Shown: one piece after another, positions 1 to 8,011 of the stretch
Layout: each line of letters opens with the position of its first letter
How positions within the stretch are numbered: position 1 is the first letter of the stretch
From: Taibaiella helvus_B
GTDB lineage: Bacteria; Bacteroidota; Bacteroidia; Chitinophagales; Chitinophagaceae
Assembly: GCA_040392805.1 (NCBI GenBank)
Contig: JBEBVI010000021.1
Span: 1 to 22,100 of the forward strand
Length of the DNA: 22,100 nucleotides
Direction: 5' to 3'
Notes under the pieces: generated by a model
Databases searched by the model: none
Seen by the model: only the letters and a program-made list of their open reading frames with translations
What the model was told of the DNA's origin: nothing
Position numbers and translations under genes: made by a program

Positions 1-65
1 ATTTTATTGTTTCTTCAACAAACAAGCTATGGTAAAAGTTGCGTTTTCCCCGTACTTATAAGTTG

Positions 66-1394
66 TTATTTTTTAGTCTCCCTGCTTAATATCCAATATC
101 CTGAAATGCCCCCTGCGATCGAAGCAACAAATATCCCGATCTTAGCCTGTACAATATGCTCCGGGTGATCAAAGGCAAGCGAGGTTATAAAAAGCGACAT
201 CGTAAAGCCGATTGCCGCCAGTAAACTTACTCCCAAAAGGTTACGGGTATTCATTCCTTCGGGGAAAGGAGCGACTTTCAATTTGACCAGCAATAAGGTA
301 AACCCGGTAACACCGGCCACCTTCCCTACGAACAAGCCCAAGGCTACACCCAGAGCCACGTTCGTACTGAATAACTGATCCACATCCAGTTTCAGCGATA
401 CACCGGCATTGGCCAATGCAAAAACCGGCACGATCAGAAAGGTAACCAACGGGTTCAACGCATGCTCCAGTTGCTGTAAAGGTGGAATAGCCTTCCGGGT
501 ATCATTTTTAATCTCATCCAGCAAGTGCAATTGCCCGTCCGTCAGCGTCGGCTTATTATCGTCTGGGTCTATATTTTTGAATTTCCTGAGATATTCACTG
601 ATACGGGCTATGTACATACTTTCTTTAAGCCTGACATCTGCAGGTATTGTGAACGCGGCCAGCACTGCGGCGATAGTGGCATGCACACCAGAAAGTAAAA
701 AGCTGCTCCACACCCCACCTATACCTAATATGGCATAAAACAAAATACTCCGGATGCCCATCTTGTTGCCTATATACATAATCAACAATACGGCCAGCCC
801 TGTAATAAGATGAATAAAGGAGATATCGGAAGTATAGAAAAACGCAATAACCAATACGGCACCCAAATCGTCTACAATAGCTAATGCCGTAAGAAATATC
901 TTTAGCGAAAAAGGTATCTTATCACCCAGAAGATACAATACCCCCAATGCAAAGGCTATATCCGTTGCCATAGGAATGCCCCAACCGCTATGCACTTCGC
1001 CGGAGGAATTGAGCGACAGGTATATGATTGCCGGCACCAGCATACCACCAAATGCCGCAGCAATGGGTAATAATGCTTTTCCCGGGTTCGACAGCTCTCC
1101 CCCTACAATTTCCCTTTTCAGCTCAAGGCCTACTACAAAAAAGAAAACAGCCATTAACCCGTCATTGATCCAGTGATGCAGGTTATATTCAAAATATGTG
1201 CTGCCGTCAATTTGAAAACCCAGAGTATGCTCCAATACTTTATGGTAAGCTTCAGACCAGGGAGAATTTGCTAAGATCAATGCGATCAGCACACTGATGC
1301 CTAACACAATACCTCCCGCCTTTTGCTGCCCCATAAATTTCTGAATAGGGAATACGATTTTTTCGATAGGTGCTGTTCTTTTGTTTTGATGCAT
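66..1394 (-). CDS. nhaA: Na+/H+ antiporter NhaA
   Basis: Inner-membrane antiporter that exchanges cytoplasmic Na+ for external H+ and so maintains pH and sodium balance. The 442-residue product is rich in hydrophobic helices and carries the family hallmarks: the ATD-IAFALG segment around Asp145 and the adjacent pair Asp175-Asp176 in IVDDLGAV, matching the ion-binding aspartates Asp133 and Asp163/164 of the E. coli protein. VPVFALANAG and FVGKVAG lie in the C-terminal half. The cytoplasmic loop around residues 255-310 is charged and seems longer than in E. coli NhaA, which partly explains the greater length. The ATG start gives a normal short cytoplasmic N-terminus. It is the last gene of a minus-strand run but is separated by about 80 nt from the GxxExxY gene, so it may have its own promoter. 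Confidence 0.96.
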   Translation of the reverse strand: MHQNKRTAPIEKIVFPIQKFMGQQKAGGIVLGISVLIALILANSPWSEAYHKVLEHTLGFQIDGSTYFEYNLHHWINDGLMAVFFFVVGLELKREIVGGELSNPGKALLPIAAAFGGMLVPAIIYLSLNSSGEVHSGWGIPMATDIAFALGVLYLLGDKIPFSLKIFLTALAIVDDLGAVLVIAFFYTSDISFIHLITGLAVLLIMYIGNKMGIRSILFYAILGIGGVWSSFLLSGVHATIAAVLAAFTIPADVRLKESMYIARISEYLRKFKNIDPDDNKPTLTDGQLHLLDEIKNDTRKAIPPLQQLEHALNPLVTFLIVPVFALANAGVSLKLDVDQLFSTNVALGVALGLFVGKVAGVTGFTLLLVKLKVAPFPEGMNTRNLLGVSLLAAIGFTMSLFITSLAFDHPEHIVQAKIGIFVASIAGGISGYWILSRETKK

Positions 1395-1410
1395 TAAAAT
1401 TATATTTGTA

Positions 1411-1927
1411 GCACGCAGATGACGCGGGTTGAGCTGATTTCCGCCGATTAATAGCGATCTACGTTATCTGCATATTATCTGTTATTTGAAAATATTTTTC
1501 GTCGGAACTCCGGTTTCTTTCCACAATTCAGTAGTAAGCCGACTTCCATTTCTGTTGCTTTCAGATAATTGATTAACTGAAATTCATGTTCTTTACAAAG
1601 CGCTTCAGATGCCTTTAACTCAACAATCACTTTATCATCAACCATCAAATCTGCAATATAGTCACCCACTTCCTCCATTTCATAAAATACCTTTATTCTT
1701 TGTTGTCTTTTCACAAATAACCCCGAATGGCTCAGCCCGATAAATATAGCGTTCTCATAAACTTTCTCAAGAAAACCAAAGCCTAGCGTATTATAAACTT
1801 TATAAAAAGCTTTGATTATTTTCCCGGTAACATCAGTATGCTTATAGCCATCATAATTCATAACATCCCATTTATAACAAACACATGAATATAATCCGTG
1901 CCCATCTGCCCAATCGGCGTCATCAGC
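1411..1927. repeat. Small cassette with inverted flanks around the GxxExxY gene
   Basis: The GxxExxY gene is bracketed by short related sequences in inverted orientation. GCTGATTTCCGCCGATT at 1433-1449 reads on the other strand as AATCGGCGGAAATCAGC, which matches AATCGGCGTCATCAGC at 1912-1927 apart from a short mismatch. Further ATCTGC/GCAGAT words occur on both sides (1416-1421, 1466-1471 and 1904-1909). The right flank begins 5 nt beyond the stop codon of the response regulator. This looks like a roughly 0.5-kb insertion cassette. No transposase and no clear target duplication are visible, so mobility is inference. Confidence 0.4.
1475..1861 (-). CDS. GxxExxY protein (PD-(D/E)XK-like)
   Basis: A 128-residue soluble protein of the GxxExxY family, common in Bacteroidota and of unproven function. 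The defining motif is GFLEKVY at residues 29-35. It is followed by a nuclease-like core in which Asp71 (YIADLMV) and Glu81-Leu82-Lys83 (VIVELKA) are spaced as in PD-(D/E)XK enzymes, and by the usual tail (EFQLINYLKA, then LLLNCGKKP and the basic end FRRKIF). Nuclease activity is therefore plausible but not established. The length is normal and the ATG start is supported by the conserved N-terminus. It sits between the LytTR regulator and nhaA inside a small cassette with inverted flanks, which suggests that it was inserted independently of its neighbours. Confidence 0.9.
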   Translation of the reverse strand: MNYDGYKHTDVTGKIIKAFYKVYNTLGFGFLEKVYENAIFIGLSHSGLFVKRQQRIKVFYEMEEVGDYIADLMVDDKVIVELKASEALCKEHEFQLINYLKATEMEVGLLLNCGKKPEFRRKIFSNNR

Positions 1928-1932
1928 ATTCC

Positions 1933-2694
1933 TCAGCTCCCGGCTATAGCCTTCAGCACATTTTCTTTAAAGCTGTTGCCCAAAGGGATCTCCACTTTGT
2001 TCATATCCAGGTGAATTATAGAACCATCAATGGCCTTAATTGCATTTAAAGCAACAATGAAAGACTTATGCACACGCATGAATTTATCCTTAGGTAATTG
2101 CTCTTCCATAGCCTTCATGGTATGATGTGTTACTATCATTTGCTGTAAAGTATGGATCTTCAGGTAATCCTTCATTCCCTCTATATACCGGATATCGGCA
2201 TAATTGATCTTTACCAGTTTCCCGTCCGCCTTTACAAAGAAATAATTTTTTTCGGCAGAAGATGTCGATGGGGCGATATTGAATTCTTCCTGCGCCGGTA
2301 GAACAACAGAGTGGCCTTTATTACTCAAATGTTGTATAACTTTCTTTACCGACTTTAAAAAACGGTTGAAAGATACCGGTTTCAACAAATAATCAATTAC
2401 ATCAAGCTCATAACCTTCCAGGGCATATTCCGTATATGCAGTTGTCAGAATCACGGCCGGCGGATCTTTAAGCGATTTTAAAAAATTCAGGCCACTGACC
2501 ACCGGCATATTAATATCCAGGAAAATAAGGTCAATGTTATTCTTGTGCAAAGCCTCAAAAGCTTCCATGGCATTACTGCAACGGTCTACAAGCTCTAAAG
2601 CATCGACCTGTTTTATATGGCTGGCGATCACGTCCTGCGCCAATGGCTCATCGTCCACTATCAGGCAACTGATCTTGTAAGAATCGGTATGCAT
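1933..2694 (-). CDS. LytTR-family response regulator
   Basis: Cytoplasmic two-component response regulator of 253 residues. The N-terminal receiver domain (about 8-125) has the acidic pair Asp14-Asp15, phospho-acceptor Asp60 in FLDINMP, Thr84/Thr85 in LTTAY and Lys105 in YLLKP. The C-terminal LytTR DNA-binding domain (about 148-250) shows typical features: FFVKADGKLVKI, IRYIEGMKDYLKIH, MKAMEEQLP, FMRVHKSFIV and IPLGNSFKENVL. It should bind DNA after phosphorylation by a LytS-type kinase. Its ATG lies inside the preceding kinase-like gene (34-nt overlap), which implies translational coupling. The likely phosphodonor is the intact kinase two genes upstream (His248). Target genes cannot be read from the sequence. 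Confidence 0.95.
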   Translation of the reverse strand: MHTDSYKISCLIVDDEPLAQDVIASHIKQVDALELVDRCSNAMEAFEALHKNNIDLIFLDINMPVVSGLNFLKSLKDPPAVILTTAYTEYALEGYELDVIDYLLKPVSFNRFLKSVKKVIQHLSNKGHSVVLPAQEEFNIAPSTSSAEKNYFFVKADGKLVKINYADIRYIEGMKDYLKIHTLQQMIVTHHTMKAMEEQLPKDKFMRVHKSFIVALNAIKAIDGSIIHLDMNKVEIPLGNSFKENVLKAIAGS

Positions 2695-3746
2695 ATACGT
2701 ACACTATAATTATAGAGATCTTTTTCCACGGTAAAGATAAGCTCTGTACGCCATAACATGTTCAATTGTATCCGGATCGCCTCCAGTTTTTCCGCCATCC
2801 TGTCCTCACCTGAAGTCAGTTCAACAGCAATCTCCAGTTGTTCCTCTTCTATCAGGATATAGTATATCATACTCCATTCCGTATGCTCCTTGTAAGTAGT
2901 GAACAGTGGCTCGGCTATATGAATGAGCGTAAGCGGAATAATATATTTATCTCCGGCATTTCCCTCAATCTCCAATGTCGCCTGCGGATATCCGCTGTCT
3001 ATACGGTTATGCAATAGGAATAAATTGTGCAGCTGTTCCAGCTCTTTCTCTAAAGGCGCTTTGCTGTTACCACTTTCATATAAGCGATATCGCAATACAT
3101 CAGAAAAATGTATGATCGCGTCCGGGGCATCTTTACTGTTCCGGCGGAGCAATGAGATAATACCATCCAAAGAACGATACATTACCTCAGAGTTCATGTT
3201 CGTCCGCGCCATATGCAGCTCCGTAGCGGCCAGCTGGCGGGCATTACTATGTATTTCTTTAGATGTACGTATACTTTCCAGCAATTCCATCAAAAACAAC
3301 ATCGAAGTAAACCCCGTAAAATAATAAAGGATATCGCCATACTCCTGTAACACATACCGGCCAAAAGAGGCCTGCTGCCGATAGACCTGCAACAGACTAA
3401 TATAAGGCTCAGACAGTAATCGTAAACCTATATTTATCCAGGGCAGGATCAATAATAAGGCAACCAGGATGATCCAGAACCGGGCATACTCATTACGCTT
3501 AAAACACCGGGGTATCAGGTACAGACAATAAAAATAAAAGAAAGCAATAAAGGGAGCCAGTATAATAATACCGGCAGCCACACGCTGAAGCGAAATTCCT
3601 CCTGCCGTATCCAGTTTTGAAAGCCTTATTACAATAACAACCCAAAAACTTAAAACAGAAAGAATATGAAATACCCACTTCCCTTTTTTGAAATAAACAC
3701 CCCTGTTCTTCTGCAATAAATACCGGTTTATATAATCATGCAACAT
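2661..3746 (-). CDS. Degenerate LytS-type histidine kinase (probable pseudokinase)
   Basis: A 361-residue membrane protein with the layout of a LytS/YehU-type sensor: four hydrophobic segments (about 24-44, 53-79, 88-111 and 133-157), then a cytoplasmic kinase-like region. The scaffold is recognisable (FSDVLRYRLYESGN, APLEKELEQLHN, YIIPLTLIHIAEPLF), but the catalytic features are gone. The phospho-acceptor motif NPHFLFN is replaced by NSEVMYR (185-191), putting Glu187 where His belongs. The N-box ENAFKHG reads EPLFTTY, with Pro280 for the ATP-binding Asn. No GGIGLKNV glycine loop is present; MAEKLEAIRIQL stands in its place. It is an open, uninterrupted frame between two intact signalling genes (3 nt after the kinase, 34-nt overlap with the regulator), so it seems retained rather than decaying. 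A role as dimerisation partner or sensor subunit is inference. Confidence 0.85.
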   Translation of the reverse strand: MLHDYINRYLLQKNRGVYFKKGKWVFHILSVLSFWVVIVIRLSKLDTAGGISLQRVAAGIIILAPFIAFFYFYCLYLIPRCFKRNEYARFWIILVALLLILPWINIGLRLLSEPYISLLQVYRQQASFGRYVLQEYGDILYYFTGFTSMLFLMELLESIRTSKEIHSNARQLAATELHMARTNMNSEVMYRSLDGIISLLRRNSKDAPDAIIHFSDVLRYRLYESGNSKAPLEKELEQLHNLFLLHNRIDSGYPQATLEIEGNAGDKYIIPLTLIHIAEPLFTTYKEHTEWSMIYYILIEEEQLEIAVELTSGEDRMAEKLEAIRIQLNMLWRTELIFTVEKDLYNYSVRICIPILTRSVA

Positions 3747-3749
3747 GAC

Positions 3750-5042
3750 CTAAAGCTCTACATTTAAATAAACACTATACTCCTTGTCCGTTTCCTTTAT
3801 TTTTAACCTGTAACGTCTGGGATACAAGATCTCCAGCCTCCTGGTCACATTTTTAATTCCTATCCCACCCTCCTGCTTCACCGACATTTCCGGGTCATGC
3901 GCAGGCACGGGCTTACTGTTTACTATTTCCATCGTTATATTCCGTCCGGCCACAGATATGGAAATGATAACAAAAGACTTCTCTATGCCTGATTTCACAC
4001 CATGCTTGAAAGCGTTTTCAATAAAATTGATCAACAGTAAAGGCGCTATGTTCAACCCGTCAGTTAAATGACCCGTTACACGAAAGTCGATAACGGTATG
4101 ATCCCTTACATTACGCAACTTTTCCAGGTCAATATAATTCCTGATAAAATTCAGCTCCCCGGAACGCGGCACATCATCCCGCCGGCAGTCATCCAGCATA
4201 TACTGTATCAGCTCCTTCAGCTGCCCTGTAATCATTGCAGCTTCCCCGGGCCGGTCAAGGCTGAGACCATATATATTATTAAGCGTATTAAACAGAAAAT
4301 GAGGATTGATCTGTGTTTTCAGGAAAGCTGTTTCTGCGTGCAGCTTCTCCGTAAATACTTTGGCAAAGCGATTAACATACCTCTGCTCATCATACAAATC
4401 TATAAAATAATAGATCGAAAAAAAGTAGCCCGTGACCAGTAAGGAATATGCCGCAGCAAGAGTGACATATACTACAATATTAGCTACTATAATATCCTTT
4501 CCCGTCACCCCGCGTCCCGCCAGATAACCCGCAATTACGCCTGTTACAAACAAAGTAACCAAAAAAAGCACGAGGTTAACCAGCACACCTAAAATCAGTA
4601 TTCTCTTTTGCTGCCGCAAACGGGCAAAAGGTATGACCAGTAAAAGGAAAAAATACACCATAACTCCGCCAATCAACGCACCGATAAGTATTGGGAAAAA
4701 CCTGTTTCTGCCACTAAACAACTGATCCACCGACCTCATCCGTTTGGAATAATCACCTCCTTCCTTACCCTTCAATTCCTTTTCATGCATCCTGATCTCT
4801 ACCATAGTACTGGTATCCCTCCCGGTAAAAACAGTCGAAGTACCGATCCGGTACCCCAACGCAAGATCACTTGTCTGTATAACTGTCAGCCCAGCCACGA
4901 TGATCCAGATAGCAATATGAAACCAATACCGCCTTCTCCCAAACACCAGATGCCATTGATGCCTGATCTCCTTCTTTAAACTGTTCTGAGCGTCCTTTTT
5001 CAATCTGTTTCCCAAGAAGTACAATAACTTTTTACACACCAA
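3750..5042 (-). CDS. LytS-type sensor histidine kinase
   Basis: Inner-membrane sensor kinase, 430 residues over the whole open frame. Four membrane segments are visible (about 40-57, 115-140, 147-173 and 185-213), with a charged extracytoplasmic loop of about 57 residues after the first. The His_kinase domain is intact: phospho-acceptor His248 in INPHFLFNTLNNIY, N-box Asn343 in FIENAFKHG, and glycine loop GGIGIKNV at 392-399. It should autophosphorylate and pass phosphate to the LytTR regulator of the same operon. The start is uncertain: the most upstream codon is TTG at 5042, but those bases also form the end of a TAGCTTTG promoter-like -7 box. A TTG at 5003, giving MKKDAQ, would fit better if that box is used. 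No ATG precedes the first membrane segment. Confidence 0.93.
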   Translation of the reverse strand: MVCKKLLYFLGNRLKKDAQNSLKKEIRHQWHLVFGRRRYWFHIAIWIIVAGLTVIQTSDLALGYRIGTSTVFTGRDTSTMVEIRMHEKELKGKEGGDYSKRMRSVDQLFSGRNRFFPILIGALIGGVMVYFFLLLVIPFARLRQQKRILILGVLVNLVLFLVTLFVTGVIAGYLAGRGVTGKDIIVANIVVYVTLAAAYSLLVTGYFFSIYYFIDLYDEQRYVNRFAKVFTEKLHAETAFLKTQINPHFLFNTLNNIYGLSLDRPGEAAMITGQLKELIQYMLDDCRRDDVPRSGELNFIRNYIDLEKLRNVRDHTVIDFRVTGHLTDGLNIAPLLLINFIENAFKHGVKSGIEKSFVIISISVAGRNITMEIVNSKPVPAHDPEMSVKQEGGIGIKNVTRRLEILYPRRYRLKIKETDKEYSVYLNVEL

Positions 5043-5047
5043 AGCTA
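5040..5047 (-). promoter_or_regulatory. Candidate -7 promoter element for the kinase operon
   Basis: On the minus strand these bases read TAGCTTTG, an exact match to the Bacteroidota -7 consensus TAnnTTTG. The box overlaps the most upstream possible start codon of the kinase, so transcription from it would start inside that frame and favour a downstream start such as TTG at 5003. No convincing -33 TTTG element is visible. Confidence 0.35.
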
Positions 5048-5199
5048 ATACTATAAGCTCTGAAACCCGGTATATTTCGACCTGAAATAAGGATATTCGA
5101 CAAAAGCCTTAATTCCTTAGACAAAAACACCCGAAGATAATTAGTCGTATTTTTTGGATATTATGTCGAAATGCATAAGCAAAATTATCATCTAAATTG

Positions 5200-5207
5200 T
5201 ATCTTTG
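5200..5207 (+). promoter_or_regulatory. Candidate -7 promoter element for the small secreted protein
   Basis: TATCTTTG matches the TAnnTTTG consensus exactly and lies 91 nt before the GTG start of the next plus-strand gene. It overlaps a direct repeat TTTGTCA (5204-5210 and 5215-5221, 11-nt period), which could be an operator. No clear -33 box is present. Confidence 0.4.
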
Positions 5208-5298
5208 TCATGCATTTGTCAAAAAATCAATTCCGCACAGCCTATTGAGCACAATTATTTACAAAGACATTTTAATTGCTAACCAGAAATAGTATTAA

Positions 5299-5643
5299 GT
5301 GAAAAAGCTATTATTAAACACTATTTTATTGTCAGGCCTTGTAACAGTCTTGTATTCTGATAGTGCTACGGCAAAAGGCATATACGGTATAGAAGTCAAC
5401 GAAAACCTTGCCTTCACCGGAGGAGCCCTTATCGTTGAACAATCAGCCCGCGAGCTGGAAATTGTTTCGGAATACGCCTCTGCCGGGGATACCTATATTA
5501 TACAGGACAGCGACGGGAAAGTGGTTCTGAAAGGCATAATAAAAACCAATAAAATAATTTTTATCCCCGTAGGCAAGCTCAGCAAAGGCCATTATCATTT
5601 CCAGATCGGAAAGCACATAGCACAGCAGTTCATCATTGAGTAA
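5299..5643 (+). CDS. Small secreted protein with sorting-domain-like fold
   Basis: A 114-residue protein, probably exported: an N-terminal MKK, a hydrophobic stretch (about 4-18) and likely cleavage near SATAKG (23-26). The mature part is predicted beta-rich. The segment YIIQDSDGKVVLKG... to ...VGKLSKGHYHFQIG resembles the last strands of Bacteroidota T9SS sorting domains and of DUF3244-type small secreted proteins, but there is no large cargo domain in front of it. The start is GTG, directly followed by AAAAAG, and no ATG is nearer. Function is unknown. It is followed by a hairpin and then the S9 peptidase gene more than 200 nt later, so they probably do not form one operon. Confidence 0.75.
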   Translation: MKKLLLNTILLSGLVTVLYSDSATAKGIYGIEVNENLAFTGGALIVEQSARELEIVSEYASAGDTYIIQDSDGKVVLKGIIKTNKIIFIPVGKLSKGHYHFQIGKHIAQQFIIE

Positions 5644-5665
5644 TACGACCATCGTATAAACAGCG

Positions 5666-5704
5666 CGGGCTACCTATGAAACATAAGGTCCGAAAGGTAG
5701 CCCG
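5666..5704 (+). terminator. Hairpin downstream of the small secreted protein
   Basis: CGGGCTACCT (5666-5675) pairs perfectly with AGGTAGCCCG (5695-5704) across a 19-nt loop, 22 nt after the stop codon. No T-run follows, so termination would be weak or factor-dependent. Confidence 0.45.
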
Positions 5705-5865
5705 GCAACAGACCATTACCAGGCCAGGCGTATATTATTACACTGACCATAAATTTTTCCCAGTTTTTCAGGCTTTTACTTAATACTCTTCCTGGCATAT
5801 TTATACTTCTGGGAATAACCATTTAATACCTAAATCACTTATAACAATACCATTCTTATTCCGAT

Positions 5866-7821
5866 ATGACTTCATTTTTCAAACTAATCGCCCCTGCCCT
5901 CTTTTTGATGAGCAGCTTACCCGCAGCACAAACGTTCGCACAACCTCAATCTACATCTAAAATGAATCCACCGGCAACCAGCCACCGGCTTATACCCACG
6001 AAAGATTTTTTCAGAAATCCCGAACAGTCCAGCTACCAATTGTCTCCCGGCGGAGATTATATTGCTTACCTGGCGCCATATAAAAGCCGTATGAATATTT
6101 TCGTAAAAAAATTATCGGCAGCTCAATCTCCGGCAAAACGTATTACGGCATTAGAAGACCGCGATATAGCAGGCTATTTCTGGGCCAACAACGGCCGGAT
6201 CGTTTACCTGAAAGACAATGCAGGAGATGAAAACTATCACCTTTATGCGGTAAATCATGACGGCACGGAAGATAAAGAGCTTACTCCTTTTAAGGGTGTA
6301 AAAGTTAATATAATTGACGACCTGCCGGAACAGGACGATTACCTTATCATCGGGATGAACAAACGTAATCCCCAGGTGCACGATCCCTACCGTTTAAATA
6401 TAACAACAGGAGCGCTCGAGCTTTTGTACGAAAACCCGGGCAACATCACCAGCTGGCAAACCGATCAAAACGGCAAGTTGTTATTAGCCATTACCTCCGA
6501 TGGCGTACAAACAACTCTTCTGTATCGTCCTGACGAAAGCCGGCAGTTCGAAGAGGTGATCACCACTGACTTCAGAGAAGGAATTTCCCCACAGTTTTTT
6601 GACCCGGCAAATCCACAGGTCATTTATGCTGCCAGCAATATAGGCCGCGATAAATCAGCCGCCGTACGTTTTGACCTGGTACAGAAAAAAGAAATAGAAA
6701 CACTTTACGAAGACAATAAGGTTGATATAAGCGGCATCAGTTATTCCCGTAAAAGAAAAATTCCTACAGCCATCATTCTGGTCAAAGACAAAACAGAATA
6801 TAAATTCCTGGACAAACAGTCGGAACAAAGAAGAGAAAAACTGAGAAAGCTGATCAATAACGACCTGGAATTCGACATCGTTTCCGCTAATAAAAATGAA
6901 GATAAATTCCTGGTGATCACCTATGATGATAAAACCAGCGGTTCTTACTACTTCTACGATGAAGCGACCAATAAGCTGGAAAAAATAGCCGATATCAGCC
7001 CCTGGCTCAAAAGAGAAGAAATGGCCACAATGAAGCCCGTTTCGTACACCAGCCGCGACGGTATAACGATACACGGCTACCTCACCCTTCCGGCCGGAGT
7101 GGAACCTAAAAACCTGCCGGTAGTCATCAACCCACACGGAGGTCCCTGGGCAAGAGATTACTGGGGCTTTAACCCCGAAGTGCAGTTCCTGGCCAACAGG
7201 GGATATGCCGTATTACAAATGAACTTCCGTGGCTCTACAGGCTATGGTCGCCACTTTATGGAACTGGCATTTAAGCAATGGGGACAGGCCATGCAGGACG
7301 ATATTACAGATGGTGTACAATGGCTGATACAGCAAGGTATAGCAGATCCCGCGCGCATAGCCATATACGGAGGCTCGTATGGGGGCTATGCTACCTTAAG
7401 CGGTATTACTAAAACGCCGGAGCTGTATACCTGCGCTATAGACTACGTGGGCGTATCTAACCTGTTTACTTTTATGAACAGCATACCGCCTTACTGGGCG
7501 CCTTTTAAGAAAATGATGTAAGATATGATATGCGATCCCGGTAATGAGCAGGTCAGCGTGATGATGCGCGCCAACAGCCCGGTATTTAATGTAGATAAAA
7601 TAATCTGCCCATTATTTATCGCACAGGGGGCGCAAGATCCCAGGGTCAATAAAAATGAAAGCGACCAGATCGTGGCGGCGCTCAGGAAAAGGGGAATGGA
7701 AGTGCGGTATATGGTCAAAGAAAATGAGGGGCACGGATTCCATAACGAAGAAAACAGGTTTGAATTTTACCGTGCTATGGAAGTATTCTTAGCAGAGCAT
7801 TTAGGTGGCAGAAAAGAATAA
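5866..7821 (+). pseudogene. S9 prolyl oligopeptidase-type peptidase, interrupted by an in-frame TAA
   Basis: Exported S9-family serine peptidase (acylaminoacyl-peptidase/DPP4-like), which would cleave peptides in the periplasm. Residues 1-25 form a signal peptide ending TFAQP. A beta-propeller follows (about 60-375), then an alpha/beta-hydrolase domain with HGGPW and nucleophile Ser504 in GGSYGG. The reading frame is cut by TAA at 7519-7521, after residue 551. The same frame continues without shift: 7525-7821 encodes the conserved end with the charge-relay Asp591 (GAQDPRVN) and His623 (NEGHGF). Family members usually have Tyr in MMY-EM at this point, so TAT or TAC to TAA is the simplest origin. 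Without readthrough the 551-residue product lacks Asp and His and should be inactive. The well-preserved tail means the change is recent, a sequencing error, or tolerated by readthrough. Confidence 0.85.
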
Positions 7822-7916
7822 TAGGTGGCTTTCTCTGAAATACTACCTGAAATGAACAAAAAGGTATCTTTTATGATTATATAAACAGTTTTACGAACGA
7901 CAGGTAAAGCAAGAGT

Positions 7917-7933
7917 TATAGTTAATAACTATA
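7917..7933. promoter_or_regulatory. 17-nt palindrome upstream of the beta-propeller gene
   Basis: TATAGTTA and TAACTATA are perfect reverse complements around a single A. The site is 79 nt before the ATG at 8012. It could be an operator for a dimeric regulator, but it is AT-rich and could be chance. Confidence 0.3.
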
Positions 7934-8011
7934 GGTACATTGGGTTACCAGCAAATATTTAAGCCTATATTGCTCCCTGGTTTTAGATTAGAAAAATTAA
8001 ACTGTTTCAAA

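Noticed and set aside
409..738. 109-codon plus-strand frame inside nhaA
   Set aside because: It lies wholly antisense to a clear NhaA coding region and the product has no recognisable features.
1401..1408. TATATTTG on the plus strand next to nhaA
   Set aside because: Matches the -7 consensus but no plus-strand gene lies downstream, so it is probably chance in AT-rich sequence.
6655..7137. 160-codon minus-strand frame opposite the S9 peptidase
   Set aside because: Long, but antisense to a well-conserved peptidase; the Phe/Ile/Val-rich composition is what the complement of such a gene gives.
7940..8011. TTG start extending the beta-propeller protein by 24 residues
   Set aside because: The extension shows no signal-like sequence, while ATG 8012 begins a typical signal peptide.
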